Shown here piece by piece: positions 49,891 to 61,405 of a stretch of DNA of 64,000 nt. The DNA comes from Enterobacter chuandaensis (lineage in GTDB: Bacteria; Pseudomonadota; Gammaproteobacteria; Enterobacterales; Enterobacteriaceae). Both the position numbers and the translations under genes were made by a program. Every line of letters begins with the position of its first letter. Positions within the stretch are counted from its first letter, which is position 1. The notes under the pieces are model-generated. The model ran no database searches and was not told where the DNA came from. It was given only the letters and a program-made list of their open reading frames with translations. The stretch covers positions 62,001 to 126,000 of the forward strand of contig NZ_QZCS01000010.1 of the NCBI RefSeq assembly GCF_003594915.1, given 5' to 3'.

Positions 49891-50163
49891 TCAGTGGCGC
49901 GCATTGAAACGCAGCTGTCCTTCCAGCTCTTCTTCCGCTTCATCGAACAGTAATATCAGCGCGCCGAAACGTCTGCGCAACTTATCGGGCAGATGGATAA
50001 ACTCAATCTCCAGCGGTAGCGGCAGCATGCTGCCGGTGACCACATCCCACAGCGTATCCAGATTCGTCACGCTTTCCCGTTCAAGATCAAACGCCCGGAT
50101 AAATTCCCGATAGAAGTCTTCCTGACTGTCGATCTCGTCAAAATCAAAGGTATAGGTTTTCAT
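49891..50163 (-). CDS. yhcO: YhcO, barstar-family protein
   Basis: The 90-residue protein begins [21 protein letters not shown] and contains [11 protein letters not shown], the barstar fold that inhibits barnase-type RNases in other bacteria. No barnase-like gene is visible nearby, and the target of YhcO in E. coli is unknown. It has the E. coli length and is convergent with the second yhcN gene. Confidence 0.94.
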   Translation of the reverse strand: MKTYTFDFDEIDSQEDFYREFIRAFDLERESVTNLDTLWDVVTGSMLPLPLEIEFIHLPDKLRRRFGALILLFDEAEEELEGQLRFNARH

Positions 50164-50208
50164 TGCCAGCCACCCAGTCCAGGCGGGCGGCAGATGCCGC
50201 CCTGTCTA

Positions 50209-51663
50209 TTATAATCCCCCGATATGCAGGGTTTTAACTTCCAGATACTCTTCCAGCCCCAGCACGGATCCCTCACGTCCAAGACCAGACTCTTTTACGC
50301 CGCCGAAAGGCCCCAGTTCGGTGGAAACGGCGCACTCGTTAATACCAATCATCCCGCTCTCAATGGCCTGTGAAACGCGGAAAACCCGGGAAAGGTTCTG
50401 GGTGTAGAAGTAAGCCGCCAGCCCGTAAGGCGTGTTATTCGCGCGCTGGATGACTTCATCTTCCGAGGTGAAGCGGAAACACGCCGCAACCGGGCCAAAC
50501 GTCTCTTCTTCTGCCAGCTTCATGCCTTCGTGACAGTCGCCCAGCACGGTTGGCATCCAGAAATTGCCGCCCAGCGGATGGGGTTTGCCGCCCGCCAGCA
50601 CGGTCGCCCCTCGTGTGACCGCATCTTCAACATGCTCACGGACCTTGTCGACCGCGGCGGATTCAATCAGCGGCCCGACGACGACGCCGTCCTCAAGGCC
50701 ATTCCCCACCTTAAGGGCATTAACCGCATCAGCGAGCTTATTCACAAACTTGTCGTAGACGGTTTCCTGAATGTAGAAGCGGTTCACGCTGACGCAGACC
50801 TGCCCCGCATTGCGGAATTTATTGGCGATCGCGCCTTTTACCGCAGCCTCGATGTCCGCATCCTCAAAGACGATATACGGGGCATTTCCCCCCAGCTCCA
50901 TCGAGACTTTTTTCATGGTTTCTGCGGCGTTGCGCACCAGCGTTTTGCCGACGGAGGTCGAGCCGGTAAAGGAGATTTTACGCACGTCGTGGCTGGCCAT
51001 GATCGCATCGCTGATTTCATGGGTATTTCCGGCCACCGCGTTGAGCACGCCATCCGGCACGCCCGCCTGTTTTGCCAGCGTCAGCAGCGCAAAGGCGCTG
51101 AGCGGCGTGTTGTTGGCCGGTTTGATCACCCCGGTGCACCCGGCTGCCAGCGCCGGACCTAATTTACGGGTGAGCATCGCCATCGGGAAGTTCCACGGCG
51201 TGATGGCCGCGACGACGCCGATGGGTTCACGGGTCGCCAGAATGCGCGAGCCAGGCTTGATCGGCGGAATAATTTCACCGTTCGCGCGCTTGGCCTCTTC
51301 GGCAAACCACTGGATAAAGCTGGCAGCGTACTCCACTTCCCCTTCCGCTTCTTTCAGGGGCTTACCCTGCTCGGTGGTCATTAACCGCCCGAGCCAGCTT
51401 TTATTCTCAATAATCAGTTCGTACCAGCGGTACAGAATGGCCGAACGCTCTTTTGCGGTTTTGGCACGCCATGCCGGGAAGGCTTTGGTGGCCGCTGCGA
51501 TAGCTTCTTCGGTTTGCGCTTTACCCGCTTTCGCAACTTTAGCGATGACCTCACCGGTCGCGGGGTTCAGCACATCAAACGTTGTGTCCAGCGTTTTCCA
51601 GATGCCATTGACCAGATAACCGGTCTGAAAAAGGGTGTTGTCCTGAAGCGCCTGAGTCGTCAT
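50209..51663 (-). CDS. NAD(P)-dependent succinate-semialdehyde dehydrogenase-like enzyme (GabD family)
   Basis: The 484-residue aldehyde dehydrogenase has Asn158 (PWNFP), Glu256 (MELGGNAP) and nucleophile Cys290 (FRNAGQVCVSVNR). It resembles GabD but is clearly not orthologous by sequence, and lacks the second cysteine two residues after the nucleophile found in E. coli GabD (CVC). I chose the ATG at 51663 with GGAGGA before it. The gene sits between yhcO and aaeB, where E. coli K-12 has none. Substrate not determined; a semialdehyde or aromatic aldehyde is possible. Confidence 0.88.
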   Translation of the reverse strand: MTTQALQDNTLFQTGYLVNGIWKTLDTTFDVLNPATGEVIAKVAKAGKAQTEEAIAAATKAFPAWRAKTAKERSAILYRWYELIIENKSWLGRLMTTEQGKPLKEAEGEVEYAASFIQWFAEEAKRANGEIIPPIKPGSRILATREPIGVVAAITPWNFPMAMLTRKLGPALAAGCTGVIKPANNTPLSAFALLTLAKQAGVPDGVLNAVAGNTHEISDAIMASHDVRKISFTGSTSVGKTLVRNAAETMKKVSMELGGNAPYIVFEDADIEAAVKGAIANKFRNAGQVCVSVNRFYIQETVYDKFVNKLADAVNALKVGNGLEDGVVVGPLIESAAVDKVREHVEDAVTRGATVLAGGKPHPLGGNFWMPTVLGDCHEGMKLAEEETFGPVAACFRFTSEDEVIQRANNTPYGLAAYFYTQNLSRVFRVSQAIESGMIGINECAVSTELGPFGGVKESGLGREGSVLGLEEYLEVKTLHIGGL

Positions 51664-51712
51664 GTGTCCTCCCTTCCTGAATGTAAGTACGTGCTGGAAT
51701 AAGTATAGCCAC

Positions 51713-51745
51713 AAAAAAACCGGCGCTTTTGGCGTCGGTTTTTTT
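51713..51745. terminator. Terminator of aaeXAB
   Basis: AAAAAAACCGGCGC pairs with GCGTCGGTTTTTTT around TTTTG. It lies eight bases past the aaeB stop (minus strand) and before the dehydrogenase gene, so the latter is probably transcribed separately. Confidence 0.9.
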
Positions 51746-51752
51746 ACGTCGG

Positions 51753-53720
51753 TCAGTTATCCGTGAGGGCATTCTGATAGCGATGCAGCATAAACACCAG
51801 CCGCCCTACCGGCTCGGTCACCTGAGGCGGAGCCTCCCAGTGCTTGAGTTTTTCCTGATAGATATCGAGCTCTTCAAGCAGTTGAGTAAAGTAACGACGG
51901 CGTTTGTCATCACTGCTGGCGGAAAGCACATGGTCGGCGGTGCGACGCAGCTGGCGGTGGAAAGCCGACAAATCGTCGTTAATCGGTACCGGCGCGTTAC
52001 GCAGACGCTGGTGCGCAATAATCATGGTTAACGCCAGGCGGAACTTCGCAATGTCGCCCGGGAACTTGTTCAGCAGTAAAAACAGCTGCTGGTAGAGCGC
52101 GGGCAGGTGGTTCTCTTTACGGCGCGCGGTATTGGTGGTCATCGACGATACGGCCGCCGACACGAACTGGTTCAACAATACGCGGCCCGTTCTTGCCTGC
52201 GAGTTATCCCGTACCAGCAGAATCACCATCATTGCCAGGAAGCAGCCCACCAGCTGACCCAGCGCGCTGTCGAGGAACTGGCTGAAATGGAAGGTCATCG
52301 GGTTATCCAGCACGATGATGTTGATCGTACTCGCCAGCGCCCCCAGCGATCCCAGGCGGCGCTTTTGCACTTCAATGCCGATAAAGAACGCCATCACCGC
52401 CAGGCTGATACAGAGCAGCAGCATGCTCTGTTGCGTCGAGGGGATGATGACCAGGAAATAGAGCGCACCTATCGGCAGAGCGGCAATGGTGCCGTAGAGG
52501 AAATCAATGGCGACCATGCGCGGGTTAGGCAGACGCATCGCCAGTGCGGTCACGACGGCAATCATCACCATCGCGCCGCTGCCGGACGTCCAGCCCGTCC
52601 ACAGCCAGAACAGCGTGCCGAGCATGCAGGCAAGCGTCGTACGCCAGAAGTTGACCATCGCGTGATGACGCTCGGCAGATTCCGCCTTGATCACCACTTC
52701 CCCCTGTAGCACCTCTTCTTCCGCCGCGCTGATTTTGGTGTTGCCGATCACGCCGCGCTTAAGCAGCAGATAACGCGTTGCGGCCCCGACCCAGGTGTAG
52801 ATCGTCACCGGGGTATCGCGTTCCCCGGTCCAGGCAATCACCCTACGCATTCGCTTAAGCTGCTTATGCACGTCCTGCACCGTCTCTACCGGCTCGGCAA
52901 ACAGCTCGCGGAATGTATCAGTGACCGCTTCCGGGCGGGTGTTCTGGATAAGATAGGTTTCACACGCCTGGGTAATCAGCGTTAAGGAGACAGTATTCAG
53001 CGCCTTAAGACGACGATTCGCCCGGGCCCAGCGCGATGACTCCATATTAAGGTTGCTGCGCATCCCTTCCAGCGCCTGCGTACGGCGAACCAGCCCGCTC
53101 CAGGCTTTGTCCACCTCTTCGCTGTCGCCGTGTTTAATGCAGAGCTGCATCAGCTGGTACTGGGCAACCATCAGCGCATCAAGCTCAAGGTCGACTTCCT
53201 GCTTGATGGAGCGCGGGGAGAAAAGCAGGTCAGCAACAATCGCGCAGACAATACCAATCACAATCTCGCTGCAGCGCTCCACGGCAAACTGCGGCGCGAG
53301 AAGCGGTTCGCTTTGGATGGTGATAACAATAATCAGCGCGGTATAGCCCGCCAGCCCCCAGGCGTAGGAGTTCTCCACTTTCACCAGAGACGAAATCCAG
53401 GTGCAGAAGCCCGCCCAGATACAGCACACCATCAGCATCAGCAGCGGCGTGCGGATCATCAGAATAATAATGGTCAGCGCCGCAAAACAGCCGATAAAGG
53501 TCCCGATGATACGCAGCATCCCGCGATAGCGGATCGCGCCAGAATAGGGTTCTCCACCCGCGGCGAAGGCAGGGCCCGCCGCGACAATCGCGGCGGTGAG
53601 CACCGCCCAGCGAGGCGTTTCCAGCTGGAAGTGAAAGCCGACGAACAGCGCCAGCACAATGGCACACGCCAGCTTAACGGCGAAGCGAATGTGCTGGCTG
53701 GCGATGGTAAAGATACCCAT
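51753..53720 (-). CDS. aaeB: AaeB, aromatic carboxylic acid efflux pump, membrane subunit
   Basis: This 655-residue FUSC/ArAE-family protein has two sets of about five to six membrane helices (residues about 12-165 and 370-520), separated and followed by cytoplasmic domains. With AaeA it exports p-hydroxybenzoic and other aromatic acids as a metabolic relief valve. It has the E. coli length and start ([17 protein letters not shown]). It lies five bases after aaeA. Confidence 0.97.
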   Translation of the reverse strand: MGIFTIASQHIRFAVKLACAIVLALFVGFHFQLETPRWAVLTAAIVAAGPAFAAGGEPYSGAIRYRGMLRIIGTFIGCFAALTIIILMIRTPLLMLMVCCIWAGFCTWISSLVKVENSYAWGLAGYTALIIVITIQSEPLLAPQFAVERCSEIVIGIVCAIVADLLFSPRSIKQEVDLELDALMVAQYQLMQLCIKHGDSEEVDKAWSGLVRRTQALEGMRSNLNMESSRWARANRRLKALNTVSLTLITQACETYLIQNTRPEAVTDTFRELFAEPVETVQDVHKQLKRMRRVIAWTGERDTPVTIYTWVGAATRYLLLKRGVIGNTKISAAEEEVLQGEVVIKAESAERHHAMVNFWRTTLACMLGTLFWLWTGWTSGSGAMVMIAVVTALAMRLPNPRMVAIDFLYGTIAALPIGALYFLVIIPSTQQSMLLLCISLAVMAFFIGIEVQKRRLGSLGALASTINIIVLDNPMTFHFSQFLDSALGQLVGCFLAMMVILLVRDNSQARTGRVLLNQFVSAAVSSMTTNTARRKENHLPALYQQLFLLLNKFPGDIAKFRLALTMIIAHQRLRNAPVPINDDLSAFHRQLRRTADHVLSASSDDKRRRYFTQLLEELDIYQEKLKHWEAPPQVTEPVGRLVFMLHRYQNALTDN

Positions 53721-53725
53721 GGCGA

Positions 53726-54658
53726 TTAACCAAACTCGCGCAGGCGATGGGCAATCTTACGGAAGAGGGAGTCCTGGCTGGCATCCCGATCTTTTTCACC
53801 GGTAATCACCACCGTCGCAGTGGTCCCCGCTGGCCACTGGTTGCCCTGCTGTTCATCCAGATGAATACGCACCGGCACGCGCTGGGCCAGACGCACCCAC
53901 TCGAGGTTGGAATCCACCGTCGCCATCCCTTTGGCATCGTTAGAGCTGCTGGAGTTGGTCACCCCTGCGGCGACGCTGTCGACGGTGCCTTTAAAGACAC
54001 GGTTACTGCCGAGCGGCGTGATTTCTGCGCGATACCCAGGACGCACGCCCTCCAGCTTGGTCTCTTCCATATAGGCGAGCACATAGAATGAATTCTGTTT
54101 AACCAGCGCCACGGCGGTTGAGCCACGGGTGATAAACTCCCCGGCGTAGACGTTGAGGTTGGTCACCCAGCCATCGGATGGCGCGCGGATCACGGTACGC
54201 TCCAGGTCGAGCTTTGCCAGATCGCGCGTCGCCTGGGCTTTCGCCAGCTGGTGAAGTACGGTTTGCAGCACGTTGTTGGACTGGTCAATCTCTTCGCGGG
54301 ACATCGCCTGAATGCCCAGCTGGTTACGACGGCCCGCCTCACGGCGTTTCTCCGCGGCCAGCGCCTGGTAATAGGCCACGTCCGCTTCCGCCTCCTCCAG
54401 CGCCTTCTGGTAACGAGGCTGATCGATGGTGAACAGCACCTGATCTTTCTTCACCAGTTGGTTATCGTGAACGTTAACCGCCGTGATAAGACCGGCCACG
54501 TCGGGTGCGATAGCAACCACGTCGGCGCTAAAACGCGCGTCACGCGTCCACGGTGATTCGGTGTAATAGACCCAGGCGCGGAAAATAGCGATGAAGGCGA
54601 GGATAACCAGCGCCATCGTAATGGCAGTGCGGGAGATTTTTCTTGTTAGCGTTTTCAC
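53726..54658 (-). CDS. aaeA: AaeA, periplasmic adaptor of the aromatic acid efflux pump
   Basis: The 310-residue membrane-fusion protein has an N-terminal anchor (about residues 8-30), a lipoyl/barrel-sandwich segment ([32 protein letters not shown]) and a coiled-coil hairpin (about 85-145). I chose GTG at 54658 (VKTLTRK), preceded by GAGG at five bases, seven bases after the aaeX stop; this equals the E. coli length. A TTG start upstream would overlap aaeX. Confidence 0.95.
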   Translation of the reverse strand: MKTLTRKISRTAITMALVILAFIAIFRAWVYYTESPWTRDARFSADVVAIAPDVAGLITAVNVHDNQLVKKDQVLFTIDQPRYQKALEEAEADVAYYQALAAEKRREAGRRNQLGIQAMSREEIDQSNNVLQTVLHQLAKAQATRDLAKLDLERTVIRAPSDGWVTNLNVYAGEFITRGSTAVALVKQNSFYVLAYMEETKLEGVRPGYRAEITPLGSNRVFKGTVDSVAAGVTNSSSSNDAKGMATVDSNLEWVRLAQRVPVRIHLDEQQGNQWPAGTTATVVITGEKDRDASQDSLFRKIAHRLREFG

Positions 54659-54665
54659 ATCAACC

Positions 54666-54869
54666 TCAGACAAACATGCGCGATATCAGGTAAAACAGGC
54701 AGCAATACAGCGCGGTATTGAACAATGCAGGGTGCCAGACGAAATCGTAGATCCCGGTCGGGACCAGCACCTTGCGCACCAGCCAGAAGATCGCCAGTGA
54801 TAAAAGAAGCTCGAAAAATATCGGTGGGAACGACAGACCGAACACCACGATAACGGGAAACAGACTCAT
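54666..54869 (-). CDS. aaeX: AaeX, small membrane protein of the aae operon
   Basis: The 67-residue protein (DUF1656) has two membrane helices (about residues 4-32 and 47-66). Its sequence is nearly identical to E. coli AaeX. It is the first gene of aaeXAB; its role in efflux is not established. I chose ATG 54869 over upstream in-frame starts, which add residues absent from the family. Confidence 0.95.
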   Translation of the reverse strand: MSLFPVIVVFGLSFPPIFFELLLSLAIFWLVRKVLVPTGIYDFVWHPALFNTALYCCLFYLISRMFV

Positions 54870-55014
54870 GTTGACCTTGATAAGAGAGAGTGCAGGCTTC
54901 AGAATTTTTAAGCGCACGCCATCGCGGGAGAGCAAGAAACGCCGGGCGAGAATGGCGCAGCCGTTATGTAATTAATAATATATTAACGTAACTGTTATGC
55001 TGTTATCTATCATA

Positions 55015-55030
55015 TGTGATCTAAATCACT
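55015..55030 (+). promoter_or_regulatory. CRP-like operator between aaeX and aaeR
   Basis: TGTGA-N6-TCACT matches nine of ten conserved CRP bases. It lies 18 bases before the aaeR start in the 179-base divergent gap that should also hold the AaeR operator. Confidence 0.55.
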
Positions 55031-55048
55031 TTTAAGCCAGAGTGAACA

Positions 55049-55975
55049 ATGGAACGTTTAAAACGCATGTCCGTCTTTGCCAAAGTGGTTGAACTCGGCT
55101 CATTTACCGCCGCGGCGCGCCAGCTTCAGATGAGCGTCTCTTCCATCAGCCAGACGGTATCCAAACTGGAAGATGAACTGCAGGTTAAGCTGCTCAACCG
55201 CAGCACCCGCAGCATTGGGCTGACGGAAGCCGGTAAAATTTACTATCAGGGCTGTCGCCGCATGCTGCATGAAGTGCAGGATGTCCACGAACAGCTTTAT
55301 GCGTTCAACAACACGCCTATCGGCACGCTGCGCATAGGGTGTTCTTCAACTATGGCACAAAATGTTCTCGCTGCCATGACGGCGGAAATGCTGAAGGAGT
55401 ATCCGGGCTTGACGGTGAATCTGGTGACGGGGATACCTGCGCCGGATCTGATCGCAGACGGGCTGGACGTGGTGATCCGCGTCGGCGCGTTGCAGGACTC
55501 CAGCCTGTTCTCGCGTCGGCTGGGCAGCATGCCGATGGTGGTCTGCGCCTCGAAGAGCTATCTGGCGCAGTACGGTGTGCCGGAGAAACCTGCCGATCTC
55601 GCTAACCACTCGTGGCTGGAGTACAGCGTCCGCCCCGATAATGAATTTGAGCTGATTGCCCCGGAAGGGATCTCTACCAAACTGCTGCCAGAAGGCCGCT
55701 TCGTCACCAACGATCCGATGACCATTTCGCGCTGGCTGGTGGCCGGCGCCGGGATCGCCTACGTGCCGCTGATGTGGGTGATCAATGAGATCAACAGCGG
55801 CGTGCTGGAGATCCTCTTCCCGCGCTACCAGTCCGATCCGCGTCCAGTCTATGCCCTGTATACCGAAAAGGACAAGCTGCCGCTGAAGGTGCAGGTCTGT
55901 ATTAACTATCTGACGGACTATTTTGTGGAAGTGGCGGAGCTGTTTCAGGGGATGCGGGGGAGAAGGAAAGAGTAG
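55049..55975 (+). CDS. aaeR: AaeR, LysR-type regulator of aromatic acid efflux
   Basis: The 308-residue LysR-family protein has an N-terminal helix-turn-helix (MKRM...GSFTAAARQLQMSVSSISQTVSKLEDEL) and a C-terminal effector-binding domain. In E. coli it activates the divergent aaeXAB in response to aromatic acids such as p-hydroxybenzoate. It is divergent from aaeX and followed by a palindromic repeat before tldD. Confidence 0.95.
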   Translation: MERLKRMSVFAKVVELGSFTAAARQLQMSVSSISQTVSKLEDELQVKLLNRSTRSIGLTEAGKIYYQGCRRMLHEVQDVHEQLYAFNNTPIGTLRIGCSSTMAQNVLAAMTAEMLKEYPGLTVNLVTGIPAPDLIADGLDVVIRVGALQDSSLFSRRLGSMPMVVCASKSYLAQYGVPEKPADLANHSWLEYSVRPDNEFELIAPEGISTKLLPEGRFVTNDPMTISRWLVAGAGIAYVPLMWVINEINSGVLEILFPRYQSDPRPVYALYTEKDKLPLKVQVCINYLTDYFVEVAELFQGMRGRRKE

Positions 55976-55982
55976 GCTTTCA

Positions 55983-56030
55983 CCTCACCCTAACCCTCTC
56001 CCCAACGGGGAGAGGGCCGGGATGAGGGGG
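55983..56030. repeat. GC-rich palindromic intergenic repeat
   Basis: CCCTCTCCCC-AAC-GGGGAGAGGG forms a perfect ten-pair stem at 55994-56016, flanked by weaker outer pairing (CCTCA with TGAGG). It belongs to the same type as the element at 42490-42528 and lies between convergent aaeR and tldD, where it may stop both transcripts. Confidence 0.8.
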
Positions 56031-56035
56031 GAAAA

Positions 56036-57529
<1,494 letters not shown>

Positions 57530-57565
57530 TTATTGAGAGTGAGGCAATTACCTGCCCACGTCAAA

Positions 57566-60500
57566 TCATTGCTGAGCATCTTTGCGCGGCTGGCGCAGCA
57601 CCTCGTTAATCTGCGGTTTATCCACCGGACCGGTAATGCGGTAGCGCAGAATGGAGACCTTACTCCACAGCGGCCCCAGCACTTTACTGGCGGCAAATAC
57701 CGCCGCACCGACAATCGGGTTCACCACAAAGGCCGCCGCCACACCCACGCTCGCGGAAATTTCCGGCGCCACCACGGCTTCCATATCCAGCTCACGACGC
57801 ACGAGGTTGACCGAGCCTTTCATGGCGATGTCCGCTTCCAGGCCGTCCACCAGCGTGTCGTCCGTATGCATAACCCCATCCTTGATCCACGCCGTACTGC
57901 GGATGGAATCATAGTAGAAACCTTCGCTGAAGGTGTCGCTGAAATCGAAGCGCAGCTTGCGAAGCAGCGCATCAAAACTCAACAGGCGCAGGATCTGCCC
58001 GGCACGCCCCGTGCTGACGTCGGCGATTTCACCTTTGCCAAAGTGGGTTTTCAGAATGCCGTTCAGGGATGCTTCGTCCGGCGTCCACGGCGCGGCACGC
58101 CAGTGAAGATCGTAATTAATGTTAAACGAGGAGCCGCGCAGCGGCGTGCTGATGCCAAAGAAGTTGGCCGCCGCATCCAGCTTGTTGCCTTTAATGTCGC
58201 CCTTCAGGGATGTGCGCTGCTCGCCCGGGTTATTTACCCATTCCCCGCCCGCCGTCATGCGGCCAAATCCGGTATCGATCAATCCGCCGGAGAGCTTGAG
58301 CGTATTCCCCTGGATGGCAAAATCACCGTCGATGCGGCCATACTTTTGCCCCCACAGCCAGCACTCCGCGCAGCGCAGCTGGAGATCGGGCCAGCCGCTA
58401 AAATCGACGCGGGAAGTGTTACTCAGCGGCGAGGCATTCGCCGGTTTATCTTTACTCGCGGCGGCCGGGTTGTAGTAGAGATAGCGGATCGCTGCCTGCC
58501 ACGGCGCGTGATTGCGCATGGTCAGCGAGCCGTTGATCTCCCTGCCCTGGGCCTCCACTTTTGAGCCGTTAGCGGTTGGCTGGGAGACAATGCTCAGGTT
58601 ATTCCACTGTTGCCCGCCCAGCATCAGCGACGGCGTGCGTACGGTAATGGTCTGCGGGAACTGGGCGGCCTCATCAACGTTTTGCCCAACGCCTTTCTGG
58701 AACAACGCCAGCCACTCCGCACCGTCCATCGGCGGGAGATTCAGCTCAACGCCCGCATGCTCAGGCAACGGCGGCGTGGTTTTACTGTCCGTCGTCCAGA
58801 TAGCTTTGTCGAGGGTAAGCTTGCGGTTAAGCAGCCAGCGGCTGTTGAAGTGGTTCGTCCCGCCCGCGCTTCCGGTCAGCGCGAAGCTGTTGAGGTTGCC
58901 ATCGACGTTCAGCTTCACCGGCAGTGCCTGGCCGGCCTGTTTATCCAGCGGTGCGGGCAGCTGGCTTTGAAGATTTTTCAGGTCGCCCGTGATGTCGACC
59001 TTATACTGCGCACCCGCGTGGTACGGCAGGTCTATTGCCACTTTCCCCTGCCAGGCGACCGCGCCGTCCACTGAGGACGCGACAGGCTTCGGCAGGACGT
59101 CCATGCGCGCTGGCTGCCAGTTGCCGTCCAGATTAACGGCCACCTGATAAGCCTTTTGCCCCTCGGTTGTCGAGAAGTCGATGTTCACGGGCTGATTAAA
59201 CCAGCTGGCCGTCAGCGGCTCACTTTTCAAATTCCCATTCACAAAGCTGAACTGTCCGCTGAGGTTTTTCAGGGTGCTATCAAGCGGTTTAACGTACAGG
59301 CTGTTGTTCTTCAGACGGACATCACCTTTGGCGGTGGTCATTTCACCGTCCAGCGGGATATCTAGATGTAAGCGAGCATTCACATCGCCATCAAGCTGGA
59401 GTTGCTGAAGCGTTGCTGCCAGCGACTCTTTCAGCGGCGTATCCTCAAAGTACGGCCCCACCGCGTTGCCCGGGCCGTTGATATCAGCATCAATCAGCAG
59501 CTTCTCTTTGGAGTAGTCCGGGATGTTGGCCGTCAGGTTGCTGGCCGTCACGCCGCCCAGCGCAACGTTGTCTGCCTTCATCCACAACCCGTCGTTGAGG
59601 AAGTTAAGCTCGATATCCAGGTTTTTCAGCGCGGGCCAGCCCGGCTGGAACGCGAAGGTGGCGTCGTGCAGCGGCACCAGCACCTGGAACTGGCCTTCAT
59701 TATGTTTGTACGGGAAAAGATGCGGGTTACCGCCGTAGACCAGCGTGGCGTTATCCGCCTGACCGCCCTGAATCGCGCCGCTCAGATAGTCGACCAGCGC
59801 TTTCCCCATCAGGTTTTCCGGGAAATAGCGCCAGGCCTGCGAGCCGTCATCGGTACTGATCCCGGCCAGAATACCCAACCACGGCTCGTCACCCTGCGGT
59901 TGCAGATAGCGGAAGTCTCCCCGCGCGCGTACCGCTTTGGCTTTGACGTCGATATGGCGACCATCAAGCTGGAAGCCCTTATCGTTACGGAGCCAGTTAA
60001 GCACTGCGCTGCCCTGTTCAATTTCCAGCGGCGCGCGGAAGACCGTCTCGTAAGGCATTTTAGCATCGTGCATATCGACCGTCAGCCTGCCGTTCTCCAC
60101 GCTGCCTTCCAGCTTGCCGCTAAAATGCTCCGCGCCCGGCAGCATCTTCCACTGCCTCCAGGCAAGATCTTTCCATGTTGCCAGGAAACGCGTTTTTTCC
60201 GTCGCCTGCAGCGGGATATCCAGCGCAAGAGAATCAATCTTTCCGCTCGGCTGTGTCGCCAGCCAGATCTCGCCCAGGTCCGGAGAGAGCTTTGCCGCCA
60301 TGGAGCGCAGGCCTTCAATGGCCGCCAGATCCAGGTTGCTGGCGCGAATGCGCAGCTCGTCGCTGCGTTTACTGGCTGCGCCACCCACGTCCTGCTCCGG
60401 CATCCAGGCCAGCGTCAGCGCACCGCGCGGCCACGGCTTGCCGTCCATCGTGATGCGCGTATCCGGGATGGCGAACTGCCAGCCCTCTTTCTCCTGCGTC

Positions 60501-61363
60501 ACGTGCGCGGTGAGGTTATCGACGGAAAGCTGATGCTGCTGTTTTTCGCCCTTCCAGCTTGCGCCCCCCTGCTTCAGCCAGATATCGCCGCTGGCAAATT
60601 TCCCTTTCGTCAGGGTCATCCAGCCCTCGAGGCTGAAACGAGCGGTTTCCAGCTGCATGTTTTGCTGCAGCCAGTCGCCGAGCCAGGGTTTCACATCCAC
60701 ATCGTCGGCCTGCAGCCAGACTTTTCCGTTGTTTAACAGGCCGTCATCATCCCGCAGATCCATGCGCACCTGCATGACGCCGTGCTGGCCGTTCAGGCTG
60801 GAAAGATTGACCTGCCCCTCGGCGCGGTGTCGATCCTTGCCGTTAAGCCAGGTCAGCTGTGGGATGGCCAGTTCAGCGCGCTGGCCGGAAAGGGTAATAA
60901 AGCTCACTTCGCTGTCGCGCAGATCGAAATGATCGAACTGGCGGAGGAAGAGATCGCTAAAGCGGTTGGCTTCCAGGCCCTGATTGTTATCACCGCCCGT
61001 CAGCGGCGTATTGGTCAGAAACTGAAGTTGATAAAAGGTGAGATCGCGAAACTGCCAGCGCAGATGCAGCAGGCTTTGCCAGACGTCCAGCGCCAGGGTT
61101 ACGCGTTTGATTTTGAGATGACCGCCATCTTTCAGGCTGGCGTTGATGTCACGGACATCGAGCGTCGGGCCAAAGTTCTGCCAGCTGGCGCTAACCTGGC
61201 TTACGTCCACCGGCACGCCGGTGGTGGATTCGATTTTCGCCAACAGCTGCGGACGCCAGCTGTCCAGATGCGGCAAAACGAGGCGTAGCCCGCTCACGAG
61301 CAACGCGACAATCACGACCAGCGTTGCCCCTGCAAGCAATAAAATCCCCGGCAATCGCCTCAC
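57566..61363 (-). CDS. yhdP: YhdP, AsmA-like inter-membrane phospholipid transport protein
   Basis: The 1265-residue protein has an N-terminal membrane helix (about residues 4-24, LLLAGATLVVIVALLVSGL) and a very long periplasmic repeating beta-groove (RBG) region typical of AsmA-like proteins. A C-terminal AsmA/DUF3971 segment ends the protein. With TamB and YdbH it moves phospholipids to the outer membrane. I chose GTG at 61363 (MRRLPGILLLAG), preceded by AAGGAGAG; a start nine codons upstream is not conserved. It follows rng on the same strand. Confidence 0.96.
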   Translation of the reverse strand: MRRLPGILLLAGATLVVIVALLVSGLRLVLPHLDSWRPQLLAKIESTTGVPVDVSQVSASWQNFGPTLDVRDINASLKDGGHLKIKRVTLALDVWQSLLHLRWQFRDLTFYQLQFLTNTPLTGGDNNQGLEANRFSDLFLRQFDHFDLRDSEVSFITLSGQRAELAIPQLTWLNGKDRHRAEGQVNLSSLNGQHGVMQVRMDLRDDDGLLNNGKVWLQADDVDVKPWLGDWLQQNMQLETARFSLEGWMTLTKGKFASGDIWLKQGGASWKGEKQQHQLSVDNLTAHVTQEKEGWQFAIPDTRITMDGKPWPRGALTLAWMPEQDVGGAASKRSDELRIRASNLDLAAIEGLRSMAAKLSPDLGEIWLATQPSGKIDSLALDIPLQATEKTRFLATWKDLAWRQWKMLPGAEHFSGKLEGSVENGRLTVDMHDAKMPYETVFRAPLEIEQGSAVLNWLRNDKGFQLDGRHIDVKAKAVRARGDFRYLQPQGDEPWLGILAGISTDDGSQAWRYFPENLMGKALVDYLSGAIQGGQADNATLVYGGNPHLFPYKHNEGQFQVLVPLHDATFAFQPGWPALKNLDIELNFLNDGLWMKADNVALGGVTASNLTANIPDYSKEKLLIDADINGPGNAVGPYFEDTPLKESLAATLQQLQLDGDVNARLHLDIPLDGEMTTAKGDVRLKNNSLYVKPLDSTLKNLSGQFSFVNGNLKSEPLTASWFNQPVNIDFSTTEGQKAYQVAVNLDGNWQPARMDVLPKPVASSVDGAVAWQGKVAIDLPYHAGAQYKVDITGDLKNLQSQLPAPLDKQAGQALPVKLNVDGNLNSFALTGSAGGTNHFNSRWLLNRKLTLDKAIWTTDSKTTPPLPEHAGVELNLPPMDGAEWLALFQKGVGQNVDEAAQFPQTITVRTPSLMLGGQQWNNLSIVSQPTANGSKVEAQGREINGSLTMRNHAPWQAAIRYLYYNPAAASKDKPANASPLSNTSRVDFSGWPDLQLRCAECWLWGQKYGRIDGDFAIQGNTLKLSGGLIDTGFGRMTAGGEWVNNPGEQRTSLKGDIKGNKLDAAANFFGISTPLRGSSFNINYDLHWRAAPWTPDEASLNGILKTHFGKGEIADVSTGRAGQILRLLSFDALLRKLRFDFSDTFSEGFYYDSIRSTAWIKDGVMHTDDTLVDGLEADIAMKGSVNLVRRELDMEAVVAPEISASVGVAAAFVVNPIVGAAVFAASKVLGPLWSKVSILRYRITGPVDKPQINEVLRQPRKDAQQ

Positions 61364-61405
61364 GCATCTCTCCTTGTCAGCTTTCGTCACGCAGCGTACT
61401 GCGTC

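Noticed and set aside
49891..50163. yhcO as the antitoxin of a toxin-antitoxin pair
   Set aside because: It is a barstar-fold protein, but no barnase-like or other small toxin gene lies beside it, and the gene is conserved core in E. coli.
57533..60736. Long plus-strand open frames (343 and 444 codons) opposite yhdP
   Set aside because: No recognisable domain or ribosome-binding site, and yhdP is full length on the minus strand.
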